Part shown: positions 21,575-34,552 of the stretch, piece by piece
How the letters are laid out: each line of letters begins with the position of its first letter
How positions within the stretch are numbered: position 1 is the stretch's first letter
Source: Artocarpus heterophyllus
Taxonomy: Eukaryota; Streptophyta; Magnoliopsida; Rosales; Moraceae
NCBI GenBank assembly: GCA_025403435.1
Contig: CM046354.1
Location: forward strand, 36,545,533 to 36,609,532
Direction: 5' to 3'
Length of the DNA stretch: 64,000 nucleotides
Made by a program: the position numbers and the translations under genes
The notes under the pieces: generated by a model
Told to the model about the DNA's origin: nothing
What the model saw: the letters and a program-made list of their open reading frames with translations, nothing else
The model's database searches: none

Positions 21575-23517
21575 TGGTTAGAAAATGAGTACGTAGTGAA
21601 ATTTTAAAAATTTTTAAATCAGAGTATTTTTCAAAACATAAGTTTGACATGCCATATACATAAATTAATCAGAGCTTACTAACCTTTGTATGCCGAAGAG
21701 CTCTAGCAATCAGTGAAGAGAAAAACGTTCCAAAAGAGCCTCAACTAACTAGTATTCTTTGCTATTCTCTATCCACGATCGGAGTGTGTGTGGGCACATA
21801 TGGAACAGCTCTTCCTCCGGTGACTTTTCTTCCAACCAATTGAGAAGACCTCAAGCTAAGGTTCTTAATTGTGAAGAATAGCCCTCAGGGAGTTTAGAGT
21901 TTCTCACACTGGAGTACTCACTTTGAACATCTTAACTGATCTAAAAAACTAAAAAACTCACCCTCTATTTATAGAGACCAGACCTAGGGTTAATCATTAT
22001 TAGATAAGGCCTTAAATTCAAGTCTAGATTAACTTCTAATAAAAATCATTTTTAAAATACGTAATCAGATAATCGTTAAATTGGCAGTCCGAACTTAGCC
22101 ATCGACCTGCCAAACTTTCTACATCGACAAGCTGAGCAAGCAGATCAGCCTGTCGAACTTACGATAATATGATCCCTGAAAATATTTTATTTTTCACCTG
22201 AGATTCTTTAGATAGAGCCTTAGTTTTAATTCAAATAACCAATAGAAAAAGTTATTTGATCAAAAAAGTCATATCTAGATAATCTCATAAAAAATAAATA
22301 TTATCTCAATAATTCAATATGTTTATTTTGAATTAATTCACAAAAATTAATTCAATCGATAAACAGATATGAATTATCATATCTTATCAAATTTCAGCCA
22401 ATCTAATAATTTAATATAAGTCACTAATTTGTTGGAAAAGCACGCCGTATCATTACAGGATTTGTTATGAGTGAGCAAAGAGGGACCTGATGGACCTATA
22501 CAGTTTAAGCTCTGATAATTATAAAATACAATATCCTAAATATATATTTTACAATTATCAACTCTAATACTACTCTACTAAAAGCTTAGAGTTGTACTCT
22601 CAAACTATATAAAATTACAAAGCTCCAAATAAGCTAAGTGTCCATGACATATCATAATATGTTGTATCCCCATAGAATATGCATAATCAGCTTAAAGATA
22701 AATTCCATCTTACCTTCTCAATTATTTTTATCTTACGTTCTGTTATCTCACCATTGGAAAACTTACTATCCAAGGATACTATACCATTCAGTTACACCAA
22801 TGCATCTAAATGGTTGAGAGCTCTAGTCTTCCAATTACAAGATAATGCATATAAGAGAATATCATTAACTCTACAAAGAGAGCTATGGATTCCATATCTA
22901 TGAATAACAGGTCTATGCTATCAAGAATCATGACTCTAACATACCGGTACATGTACCATCATAAAGTCAAGATGTCACCCTTTGGTACATCAAAAGACAT
23001 AAGTCAAGATAATGGGTCCATTATTTCTTTCAAGATTAAGACACAATACATATGATTATTTAAACTGAATTGATTTACATAGACAGAATTATTAATCCAA
23101 ATCAATTCAACTTTATGTCTCAATCTAATGTATCGTCACATAGGACAATGTACCAATGTTTCTACTTGCGAAGTCCCACTCCAATGGCCAAGACAAGCCA
23201 TCTCCCATTAGGGATATAGACAACATTACAATCTTAGAATGAATAAAGCGTTCAACTTTATTCCCTCAATTGTAGATCTTATCATTTAGACTATCATCTT
23301 TAAAATCATGTCTTCTGCATAATTTGTCCATCATATGCAAGATTCTTAAATGTTTAGACTGACAGTCTTAGACTTTTTTTTGCTTACCATACATTCAACA
23401 AATATGAATAAAAGAGGACAACATTTGGTATATGAATAACAAATAAACTCGTTATTCATAAAATATCTCCGAAAACATATTACAATATTTTACTCCTTAA
23501 AGGCACCATCTCTACCA
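21575..23517 (-). repeat. 5' LTR of the minus-strand copia element
   Basis: 1943 bp, close in length to the left LTR (about 1939 bp). The outer end reads ...CATCTCTACCA before the CCAAG duplication, a decayed form of the family end TGTTAGA (reverse complement TCTAACA). Confidence 0.85.
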
Positions 23518-23617
23518 CCAAGGACATGCAATATGTCCCCATAGGACATACAGACACCCCCAATGGGACATAAAAATGTCTCAAAGGGACATGCGGACAT
23601 GTCCTGGAGGGATGTAT
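23518..23617. repeat. Cluster of GGACAT / ATGTCC words
   Basis: About 100 bases hold some eight occurrences of GGACAT or ATGTCC(C) in alternating orientation, including the palindrome-like GGACATGTCC core at 23596-23604. Before insertion of the neighbouring element this cluster was continuous with 17153-17238. A similar cluster lies at 28841-28925. Confidence 0.6.
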
Positions 23618-25652
23618 TGTTAGACATTTATGTCCTAAGGAGTAAAAATGTAATATGTTTTTGGAGACATTTTTATCAATAAAAAAATTATTTATTATTT
23701 ATATACCAAATCTTGTGCTCTTTACGTTCATATTTGTTGAATGTGTGTTAAGCAAATAATAGTCTAAGACTGTCAGTCTAAACCTTTAAGAATTGGGCAT
23801 ATGATGAACAGATTATACGAAAGACACAATTCTTAAGGTGACGGTCTAAATCATAAGATCTGCAATCGAGGGAATAAAGTTGGATGCTTTATTCATGTAA
23901 AGATTGTTATGTTGTCTATATCTCTATTGAGAGATGGTTTGTCTTGACCATCACAGGTGGACTCCATGAATATAAACATTGGCACGTTGTCATATGTGAC
24001 GATGTGCTGGATCGAGACATAAAGTGAATTGATTTAGATTAATAATTCTATCTCAGCAAATCAATTCACTTTAGACAATCATTTGTATCGTATCTTATTC
24101 TTGAGATGAATAGTAGGCCTGTTGTCTTGACTTGTGTCTTTTGATATACCAAAGGGTGACACCCACATTTTAATAATGGTATGCATGTCGGTACGTTGGA
24201 GGCATAACTCTTGATAGCGTAGAACTGTTATCCATAGATATGGAATCCATAGCTCCTCTTTAGGAGCAGTGATATCCTCTTTTATGCGTTATCCTGTAAT
24301 TGAAAAACTAGAGCGCTCAACCATTTGGATACATAGGTGTAACAGAATGGTATACTGTCTTTGGATGGTAAGTTTTCTGGTGGTGAGATAATGGAACGTA
24401 AGATAAAAATAATCAAAAAAGTAAGACAAAACTTGTCCTTAAGCCAGTTATGGATAATCCTATGGGGATATGATACACTATGATATGTCATGGAGACTTA
24501 GCTATACAGGTTTCGTAATTCTATATAGTTCGAGAATGCAACTCCAAGCCTTTAGTAGAGTAGCATTGGAGTTGATAATTATGAAATATATATCTGGGAT
24601 ATTGGGTTTCATAATTATCAGGAGCTTGAACAATATAGGTCCATTTGGTCTCCTTTGTTAGCTCACAACATCTTGTAACGATACAACGTGCTTTTTCAAT
24701 AATTGGTTACTTATGTCAGATTTATTTGATTGGTTGAAATTCAAAAGAATCAAATAATTTATGTCTGTTTATCGGTTGAATTAATTTTGTGACAAAATTA
24801 ATTCAAGATAAACTTGTTGAATTATTGGTATCAGATAATTCTTGTCTATTTATCAGTTGATTTAATTTTGAATAAATTAAATCAAGATAAACTTATAGAA
24901 TTATTACGAATTCATTTATTTTCCTATAGATTATTTAGATAAAGTTGTTTTAATTAGATAACTTCTCTATTGGGTTATTTGAATTAAAATTGAGACTTTA
25001 TCCTATAGAATCTTGGGTGGAAAATAAAAGATTTGCTGAGATTTTTTTTTGGGCAGTTGGACATGTTGTTCCTCAAGTTTGGCCTGCCGATGGGGCAAGT
25101 TCAGCTGCCTATTAGATAGATCGGCCTGCCTATGCATGGAAAAAAAAATCATGCGTTTTCACACAGATTTCATCAGATATTGATCCGACTTTGATTCTGA
25201 TTTGAATTTTTGAGACCTTATCTGATAAGGACTGACTCTAGACCTAACCTCTATAAATAGGGAGTAAGTCTTATAAGTTATGTAGACTAATTGAGAGATT
25301 AAGAGTGATACTCTATTAGTGAGAATCTGAAAACTCCCTGAGAGCTCTTGTTCACAAATCATGAACACTAGCTTTGGGTTCTCTCAATTGGTTGGAAGGA
25401 GAGTAACCTGGAGGAAGAGCTGTACGTGTGAGCCCACACTCACTTCGATCATAGATAGAGAATAGCAAAGAAGACCAATTGGTTGAGGCTCTTTTGACAC
25501 GTTACTTCTCTTCACAAATTGCGGGAGTTCTTCGGCATTCAAAGGTTAGTAAGATCTAGTTAATTTATGCATATAGCATGTCAAACTTGTGTTTTGGAAA
25601 ATACTTTCATATAAAATTTTTAAAATTCTACTGCGTACTATTTTTTCCAACA
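23618..25652 (+). mobile_element. Solo LTR of the copia family
   Basis: A full-length (2035 bp) LTR running from TGTTAGACATT to TTTTTTCCAACA with no primer-binding site after it and no polypurine tract before it. Flanking 5-mers TGTAT (23613-23617) and CGCAT (25653-25657) differ by two C/T transitions, compatible with a decayed target-site duplication. The LTR probably arose by recombination between the two LTRs of a full element. A TATA-like CTATAAATA lies near 25252. Confidence 0.85.
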
Positions 25653-28600
25653 CGCATGACATTTAACAACCCCCTACCTATATGGTTGTTACTTAACTAC
25701 TTAAACATACATTTATTTTTAAATTATTCATACTATTAATGAGATTCCTACTTATCTGTTTTCTTCAAGTAGGTTTCTCTATTCGCCCAAAATTTCCTAT
25801 CCTCTATTGGAACAAATTCTATATAGAAGCACCCATTAAGAATCTCATAATAAATTATCTTTTGCTATTTTAATGTTAGCATAATTGTAAAGATTTGGAT
25901 CCTTTTTTTAGATCACATGTCCCTTTATCAAACTATCATAAAAATTGTTATTTCTATTACAAGGATTAATAAATTAAATCCTCATAATTTTAGTTTTCCT
26001 TAATTGCCTTTAATTCATGTTAAGATTGATAATTAATTTATTTAAATAATTAATTAATTATCTATTGTTATTTAGTTTATATGACTTCAATTATCTAATT
26101 TAGCAATTACATAACTTTGTTATTTATAAACTAAATTCTTAACAGATGTTTTTTTTCATTCATTTATTGGGCTCATAATTGTTTCAAAGCCCATTAAGCC
26201 CCCAAATGTTCTTAGGATGTTCTATACGTCATATTGTTAGACTTTTGACCCAAGTGGGCTCCTAGACTAATACGGGTATTGTGACTTTGTCTAGTGGTGT
26301 TTGGGTTTTCATAGTACCTATTCAAGAGTTTATTTGAAAATTTTTAAAGTTTATGGAATTATATCCATATAATTTAAAGTTTTATATTAAAATTGTTATT
26401 TTAAAAATAGCCTTCGAATTTGGTAAGATGAAAAACAGTAGACTCATATAGTTTATCAAGTGCTATAATTATCTGTTGAACATACAACAGAACTCTATCA
26501 CCAAACTGGCGTTTGTTTGTAAAACTAGTATCGACAGGTACTTTTCAAATAATTTTAAAAGTTGTCGTAAAACTATATGCTAAAGACAGTTCTTCATGAA
26601 AATTCTCTTGTTTTGATTCAAATACTTTCATGTGTAATGAAATCCTGTTAGTTGTCTTTAGCATATCCATTTTCTAGTTATTGTTTCAAACTTTACTGAT
26701 TAAAAAGTTTTGACTGTTTTTATTAATCCAATTCAAAGTCTAGTTTAGTGACAGATTCTTATAAAATTTACTTCACAAAAGTTCTTCATTTAGATAATAA
26801 CTAAAACTTTTGTGTATTGTAAAAATCACAATTCAAAATTAATAGAGGTTACTTTTATTAAAAACCAAAAACTGCTATTTAACTGTAAAAACTACAACCA
26901 ATTTTAATTGCCTGTAACTGTATCATGAGGCAGAATTTCAAAATGCTACAAAATTTTCTTCAAGAAAATTCTTTGTTTTGTAGAGATCTAAAACTTTTTG
27001 TGTTCAATAAAAATTATAATTGGCCCCAAAATGGCTAGAAACTTTGAAAAATAGTTTAGCCCATTTTTTATTGTTTTTTGACAGTTTTGAAAAACTGTCT
27101 ATAACTATAATTTAGAGGTAAAATTTTAAAAAAATTTCTGCATGAAAGTTGTCTGTCTCTTGAAATTTAAAACTTTTGTGTTTAGAAAAAACTATGATTT
27201 GGACCCAAACTAGCCAAAACAACAGTTGCCCTCCTAGAAAATAGCTTTGGACAACAAAGAAAAACTGCTTTTGGTAGGTTAGGCAGTTTTGATTAATTGC
27301 TTGGAAACCCAATTTAGAGTCGAAACTATGTTTTCATACAGTCATTGAGTTTTGTTCAAAACATTGAAAGCTAAAAATTTCATGTACGGGGAAAACTTGA
27401 AATCAGACTCTAAGGCTTCTGTTTTTGTGATGAAAGTTTGTCAAAAATTTTTTTATAATAAATATACAAAAACTCAAGCTAATCATGCATAACCTAAACT
27501 TTTTACCACAATAAACATGAAAAACCATACTAATCATTGTATATAAGGATTATTACAAACAATTTCCATACCAAAACATAAAATAACTCATAAAAATATA
27601 AACTTTGAATTAACTAACAAACTAAAGGGGAAAAGTTTAGAACTTTTGCCCTTGATGAACCTTCATTGAACACCACTCTAAGAAAGCCTAGTTTCTCCTC
27701 CTTCTTCTTGTTTGGTCACTAAAATATTAACTGTACTAAATAATTTATTTTACTAAGAAACATGAAGAAGAAAGTTTGGAGTATACCTTGATGATTACTC
27801 TAGAACCATCATCATCTTCTCCTTCTTCTTCTTAATTTTTTTTTTTTTTGGGTTAAGGATTTATAGTGGAGTTGAAGAAAATTTTTTGAGAGGAAATCCT
27901 TGCATAGAATTGGTTTTTGGAGAGGAAGGAGAAGAGAAAATGAAGCAAAAATGGAGTCTTGATGAAGACGGGTCTATTTACAGACCATGAACTAATTTGG
28001 GCTTAACACCTAACAAATCTTTAATTAAGCTTTTAATTACACTCTTTTGAACTAAATCTTGGTTTAGCTCCCACTAATGTTGGCACGTGAGAGATTTTTG
28101 TCTCATTAATTACACCAAGGATAACATCATATCAATCTTAAATCAAGGTCAGTCTAGTTCTTTTGATCTTATCTTCAAAGATTCTCTCTAAACAGATATA
28201 ATTTATATTGTCGGGGGATGAGTAATTTAACTGACAGGAAATTTTAGTTTCCAAGGGTTCTTTCTCACTGCTCAAATGCAGTTAGACACCAAATAATGTA
28301 TAAACCGATATCGATATACATTTTGATCGCGTATTGATATTTGACTATTTTTAGTCTTAAAATTATTTCTAGACTTAATAAAAATCTAAACTTGATTTTT
28401 TCTACATCCAAACTAGGTAATGACATAGTTTTGCGATAGTGTCAATTTCCAAGCTCACGTAGCATTTTCTACCAAAGTTGCTACTTACATAACCCCGATT
28501 TTAAATTAATTAGCAATAATGGACTTGTTGAGTGTTAGAGTGTTTCTCGATATATTGCTAATATCATACTACACTTGAAAATTCTTGTAATTAAAATTTT

Positions 28601-29331
28601 CAAGTTATTTATGAATTGAAATTTCTTCATCTTTGAATCGTAGTAGAATTTATCAACCAAATTATTTAATCACGAAAGTTAATAAATTTAACTTTAAAAT
28701 TTACTATAGAATTTTGGAATATTTTTATTAATTTCGTAAATCCTTCAGTCACAAAAATTAAACATGATATTTGTAGGAAAATATTTGTCTTAAATATGTA
28801 AATTATATTATTTAATTCTATGATTTTCGCCGTCATTACATGACATGCCCCCGAATGTCTTGCCGGGACATACTTGAGGTGAAATGTCCTGCTACGACAT
28901 GTTGAAATGTCCTAGCGGAACATTTGGAACTAATAATCCATTTTGTAGCATAATAACTTTTCATATTTTGTAGCATAAATGAAAATTGAGTCTAAAAGTG
29001 GCATCTATTTGAATTCCCCATCTTGGAATTTAAGAAACAGTAAAAGAAAAAAAAATCGTTTAACAGAGTGTGTCAAATGTCACAACCGTAACACCTCAAC
29101 CGACAACAAGCTTATAATGTAAAATCAAGGGTGTTTAGGAACACCGTTCAAATCACAATTTATAGTTTCAAACAACACTTTTTTACCCTTTTTTTTACTC
29201 ATATGCTACAGTATTTTTGGTTGTAGCTTGTGATCCCAAACGAGATGCAGTCACTTTTGAACACTATATAGTGCCTAAGAAAAGAAAAAATACCAAAGAA
29301 AAATCCTACAAGATCACTATGTGGCACAAAC
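25653..29331. other. AT-rich non-coding region downstream of the pectinesterase gene
   Basis: No gene was recognised. 26400-27480 and 27640-27990 resemble in style the non-coding LTR and R-U5 sequence of Ty3/gypsy elements in minus orientation (A-rich ATGAAAGTTGT-like words, a CTATAAAT box near 27858, a purine-rich leader), but I found no LTR ends, so the call is weak. 28841-28925 is another cluster of ATGTCC/GGACAT words. Confidence 0.35.
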
Positions 29332-30026
29332 CTAATACTCTAGTAATCCTCCAAAGAAAGGTATATCCGTGTCTGGCAACCAAGACCATCCTGCAGTAAA
29401 ATTATACACGGTAAAATTCGAAGCCTCAGAAGCACTCATCAAAATAAAACCAGGCCACTGAACTCTCCTACTAGTATCAGCGCCAGTACCATAATTCTCA
29501 AACTCTCCATAGTAAAGGGTGTCCAATCCTGTAGTACCATTCCACTCCAACCATCCAGCTGGGGCTACAAGGCCTCCAATATAAGACTGCATGTAAACCG
29601 TCCTGGAATACACTTGCCATGGTCGTCCTAGGTAACTAAGGGTACTTGGGTTGACAACAAGCTCTTCTGTTGCATCGACGGTGCAGTTGTGAATCGAGAC
29701 GCCGGTGTCTTGGTTAGGGTCAGTCCGGCCTTGTGCAATGATAACATTATTTTGGTGGGGCAATGGTTTTCGAGCTAGGATGTTGCAGTTTTGGAAGACA
29801 GCGGCGGCATTACCAAAGATGAAGTCGACAGTGCCGTAGATGTCGCATTCGCGATAGAATTGTCGACGTGATTGGATGTAGAGAGTGTCTTGGTAGCCCT
29901 CGAAACTGCACCGGTAGAACGTTGAAAGGTCGGCTTGGTTTCGGACCGCGACAGCTTGGAACTTTGTTGGACCTGCTGTATTCTGAAATGTGACATCTAT
30001 GGCAATGAATCGATCGCCGACAACCG
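29332..30026 (-). CDS. Pectinesterase, exon 3 (catalytic domain, C-terminal two thirds)
   Basis: This is the last exon of the pectin methylesterase gene, residues 369-599, ending TAG. It starts after a CGTTGCAG acceptor at 30027-30028, and its first two bases complete the split Ala codon begun in exon 2. Pectin methylesterases de-esterify cell-wall homogalacturonan. All catalytic motifs of the beta-helix enzyme are here: QAVAV (Gln392), Gly-Tyr-Gln-Asp-Thr-Leu (Gln414, Asp415), Val-Asp-Phe-Ile-Phe-Gly (Asp436) and Leu-Gly-Arg-Pro-Trp (Arg503). Spacings (22, 21 and 67 residues) agree with the family. The C-terminus has the usual FTAGWSWLPDTDIPFFGGL-type ending. No stop or shift. It is the + strand's complement in the middle of a transposon-rich region, with open reading frame quality unlike its neighbours, and looks functional. 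Confidence 0.95.
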
Positions 30027-30889
30027 CTGCAACGATGAAAAGAGAAAAAAGAAATAAGGTTTAGCGTGAAGTCACAGAACATAATAAAAACTTTAGTGAT
30101 TACAAGCAATCTGTTTTAAACTTTGGTAATTAATTTTTGAATTGGCTTTGTAATTGATGATTTTGCAGAGAGTACTATTAGAGGCCACAACTAACTTTTT
30201 CATATTAACTGATTTCGCATATCAGTTGTCATTAATTTAGCATTACATATTTAAAAATTGTCATGCAATTGGTCAAAATATTTAAGTGGTGTTTTAGAGA
30301 AGAGTTGAGATCACAAAGTTTCAATCGCGTACTATAGCATGTAAGTACTTTATACCACAGTAATTTTTTATTTTACACGGGAGCATATGAGCTTTTTATA
30401 CTGATTGCAATTGAAACTATGTACTTGAAACCATAATCAAACACCCTATATATCTACTTATAAAAAGGTAGTAAATAATTGTCAGGTTGTTTGTAGGATT
30501 AAAGCTAGAATTCCTAGTAATACTTTTCACAAATGTAAAGTAAATGAAATTAACACAAATACGGTACATACAATAAATATTAATGAGTAAATCGGAATAA
30601 AATTCAAGTTCGCTAGCCAATATTGAAGAGTAATAATACAGATAGTAATAATGAAGAAATTGGTTAGAAAAACATGTTAATGCCTAATTTTTACTTAATA
30701 AATCAAAATCGATTATGGTTGTGATGGATCTTGTGTAATATTTGTGCCCTTAAGTTAACTTTAAAAGGAGTTGCTACGGAAATATAATAGACGTTGCGAG
30801 AGGGAAATGTTAATACTTGTCGCCTTTGTATAGAAGATCTCTAGAAAAGTTAAAAGAAATTATATATCATGTGTGTGTTTTATGCTTAC
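30027..30889 (-). other. Pectinesterase intron 2
   Basis: 863 bases, GTAAGC at the 5' end (30889-30884) and TTGCAG at the 3' end (30032-30027), phase 1. AT-rich, with no transposon recognised in it. Confidence 0.9.
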
Positions 30890-31241
30890 CAAATGTTGCA
30901 GAATAGTAAGTAGTCCAGCCATCAACGAAGCTGCGGTTTCCAGTAACGATAGTGGCATTGATACCATCTCCAAGCAACATTATATTCTTTTTGTAACTTG
31001 GGATGTCAATATATTCTTTGTATAATCCTTGTTTGGCATATATCACAAAATACCCATCTTGGGGCCTCGTATTATTAGGGGAAACTGCGACGGCTTCTCC
31101 TATAGTTGTAAAATGTCCAGTGTCATCTTTGCTGACGATCACACTTTCGCGTACCAGAATTCCCTTCTGCTTAATTTCTGAAAGAATCCGTCGTCCCCTC
31201 GGACAAGATTTTGATGCTGAAGTGCAATTAGTCGAATTTTT
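30890..31241 (-). CDS. Pectinesterase, exon 2 (processing site and start of catalytic domain)
   Basis: Residues 252-368 plus the first base of codon 369. The acceptor reads AATTTACAG just before 31241 and the donor TTTG|GTAAGC at 30890/30889. It begins with a Ser/Thr/Cys-rich linker, then Arg-Gly-Arg-Arg-Ile-Leu (266-271), the basic processing site at which the pro-domain of group 2 pectinesterases is cut, then the start of the enzyme (Val-Ile-Val-Ser-Lys-Asp-Asp-Thr-Gly) and the Gly-Leu-Tyr-Lys-Glu motif (323-327). The exon is in phase 0 with exon 1, which lies 25 kb away at 57331-56579. On its own it has no start codon or signal peptide, which is why it must be joined to an upstream exon. 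Confidence 0.92.
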
Positions 31242-32384
31242 CTGTAAATTCTATAAGTTAAAGAAGACATTAGTTTTAAGAACTTGGTCGATTTATCATT
31301 GTGTAATGCAAAATGAACTTCGCTAAGAAATTCTAAATCCGAAAACTTCTTTTATTAATGTGATGTGACTTTAATTATGTGATTGATAGACAATAAGATA
31401 GAGATGATCTAATTTCATTGTTTTCAACTAACGTTGCATACGCATACATGGGCGGCTAAGTTCAAAACCAACTACCTTAAACACTTAAAAGCCAGTTTAA
31501 ATGTCTAGCATTACTGAGAGCCAGCTTTCGAGAAGGATTAAAGGATATTTATCGTCTGTTATTAATTACTAAATACAAAAACTTTCAAGGAGAAGAAAAA
31601 TTAAATTCATATATCCGATATTATGTTGTAAATCACAAAACATATTGAAACTGTAGAAAGACATTTCTTGCTAACTTCTAGGAGTAATCCTATAGACACA
31701 TGAGATGTAGATAGGTTACTCTTAACTATTTGTGGTTCTTACTAGGTGAGATAGAGTCTACTAATTATGAGAGCAAACTAAAATACTCGAGGTTATATAA
31801 TATTGGGATTAAATATCTTGTTATACCAAATGTTTTAGTCAAATGTATACATTCATATTAGATTCAATAACAAATCTATATCTTTTTACAATGAACCGTC
31901 GATTTTAACCTAAAATGGCCAATATATTCTTAGATAGAAAAGTGAAGTAACTAAAAAAATCTTTAAACTTACAATTTTGACCTCAAAAATGCTCAAAAAT
32001 ACCCTCAAAAGGGGGTTTTTTTCCAATTTTTGAAAGGTTTTCTTCTTTTTTAAAAGTTAATTTGGTTATTTTAAAAGTCAAAATCAATTATTAATCGAGA
32101 TAAGAGTATCTCTAATACAATGTTAAAATGATATACCAATGGCAAATTTAGCATTTGGGTGTAAAAAAACACTGTCCAGTGTAATATCATTTTTAATGCT
32201 AGATTTGCTATATACTAGCCATCACGTTTAGTTTATAACAAATTTGGCAACCGTTTTCAAGAATTCTAAGTGTCCTAGGACAAGTGATAATATTGAATGT
32301 GGCTTTTTCATTTATGTTACATGCAGGCCACAAATTATAGTGGCAGCAAATAAGCTCAGTCATGCAAAAGGAACATTTTAGAAA
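31242..32384. other. Intron sequence before the transposon cluster
   Basis: AT-rich unique-looking sequence with no recognised gene or repeat. A pyrimidine-containing stretch ending TTATAGAATTTACAG on the minus strand next to 31241 is the splice acceptor region of exon 2. Confidence 0.4.
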
Positions 32385-32533
32385 TGTAACACCCCTGAAT
32401 TTTAAAGTGGGATTAATTATGTTAAGTTTAATTATCAAGTGTGTCAAGTATGAATTTAATGTTAATTTTGGTCCCTTATGATTTTATTTCCTCTATTACA
32501 TTTTTAAAAAAATTGGTTTTCAGTTTTTTAAAT

Positions 32534-34552
32534 TGTTAGATATGTATGCCCTAAGGAGTAAAAATGTAATACGTTTTTGGAAACATTTTTATCAATAAAG
32601 AATTTATTTATTTACATATACCAAATCTTTTCCTATTTACGTTTATATTTGTTGAATGTATGTTAAACAAACAGTAGTCTGAGACTGTCAGTCTAAACCC
32701 TTAAGAATTGGGCATATGATGGACTGATTATGCGGAAGACACGATTCTTAAGGTGACGGTCTAAAACATATGATCCGCAATCGAGGAAATAAAGTTGGGC
32801 GCTTTATTCATACAAAGATTGTTATGTTGTCTATATCCCCATTAGGAGATGGTTTGTCTTGACCATCGGAGTTGGACTCCGTGAATAGAAACATTGGCAC
32901 GTTGTCATAGGTGACGATGTGTTGGATCGGGACACAAAGTGAATTGATTTGGATTAATAATTCTGTCTTGGCAAATCGATTCACTTTAGACAATCATTTG
33001 TATTGTATCTTAATCCTGAGATGGATAGTGGGCCCGTTGTCTCGACTTGTGTCCTTTGATGTACCAAAGGGTGACACCCACATCTCTATAGTGGTATGCA
33101 TGTCGGTACGTTGGAGGCATGACTTTTGATAGCGTAGACTTGTTATTCATATATATGGAATCCATAGCTCCTCTTTAGGAGTAATGATATCCTCTTATAT
33201 GCGTTATCCTATAATTGGAAAACTGGAGCGCTCAACCATTTGGATACATAGGTGTAACCGAATGGTATACTATCTTTGGATGGTAAGTTTTCTAATGGTG
33301 AGATAATGGAACGTAAGATAAAAATAATCGGGAAGGTAAGACAGAACTTGTCCTTAAGCTGATTGTGGATTATCATATGAGGATACGATACACTATAATA
33401 TGTCATGGAGACTTAGCTATACAGGCTTCGTAATTCTATAAAGTTCGAGAGTGCAGCTCCAAGCTTTTAGTGGAGTAGCGTTGGAGTTGATAATTGTGAA
33501 ATGTATATCTGGGATATTGGATTTCATAATTATCGAGAGCTTGAACTTTATACGTCCATTTTGGTCCCCTTTGCTAGCTCACAAAATCCTGTAACGATAC
33601 GGCGTGCTTTTTCAATAATTGGTGACTTATGTCAGATTTATCAGATTGGTTTAAAATTTGAAAGAATCAAATAATTCATGTCTGTTTGTTAGTTAAATTA
33701 ATTTTGTATTAAAATTAATTTAAGATAAACTTGTTGAATTATGGGGATTGGATAATTCTTATCTGTTTATCGGTTGATTTAATTGGAAAATTAAATCAAG
33801 ATAAACTTGTAGAATTATTGTGAATTGATTTATTTTCTTAGAGATTATTTGATAAAGTTTTTTTTGATCAGATAACTTCTCTATTGGGTTATTTGAATCA
33901 AAACTGAGACTTTATCCTATAGAATCTCAGGTGAAAAATAAAAGATTCACAGAGATATTTATGCGACAGTTCGGCCTGCCGATCTACGTGTTCGACCTGC
34001 CAATGGGACTTGTTCGGCCTGCCAATTAGCGATAGATAAGATTACGCATTTTCACGCGGATCTTATCAGATATTGATCCGAACTTGATTCTGTTTTGAGT
34101 TTTTGAGACCTAATCTGATAAGGACTGACCCCAGGACCAATCGCTATATAAATGGAGCAAGTCTCATGAGTTACTAAGATCAATTGAGAGATTAAGAGTG
34201 ATACTCTTCTGGCAAGCATCTGAAAACTTCCTGAGAGCTTTTGTTCACAAATCACGAACACTAGCTTTGGGTTCTCTTGATTGGTTGGAAGGAGAGTCAC
34301 CGGTAGAAGAGCTGTACATGTGAGCCCATACTCACTCCGATCGTGGATAGAGAATAGCAAAGAAGACCAGTTGGTTGAGGCTCTTTTGGAACGTTACTTC
34401 TCTTCACGGGTCGCGAAAGTTCTTCGGCAATAAAGGTTAGTAAGATCTGTTTAATTTATACATATAGCATGTCAAACTTGTGTTTTGGAAAAATACTCTG
34501 ATGTTAAAATTTTAAAATTTTCGTTGCATACCTCACACTATTTTTTTCAACA
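32534..34552 (+). repeat. 5' LTR of the full-length copia element
   Basis: TGTTAGATATG at the start, TTTTTTTCAACA at the end. A TATA-like TATATAAAT box lies at 34143-34151, and upstream of it three spaced copies of a TTCGGCCTGCC(A/G)AT-type word lie at 33967-34030. Confidence 0.93.

Larger units (their letters stand above)
17239..23517 (-). mobile_element. Copia element on minus strand, internally deleted, with perfect CCAAG target-site duplication
   Basis: Left (3') LTR about 17239-19177 and right (5') LTR about 21575-23517. In each, the end facing the 5' interior is the reverse complement of the family end CCAACA. Flanking 5-mers are CCAAG at 17234-17238 and CCAAG at 23518-23522. The interior (19178-21574) is only about 2.4 kb: RNase H, reverse transcriptase, then directly the 5' leader and the primer-binding site next to the right LTR. 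Gag, protease and integrase are missing, with the junction near 20745. It belongs to the same family as the full-length copy at 32534-42287. Confidence 0.9.

Noticed and set aside
31003..31326. 107-residue plus-strand ORF
   Set aside because: Antisense shadow of pectinesterase exon 2.
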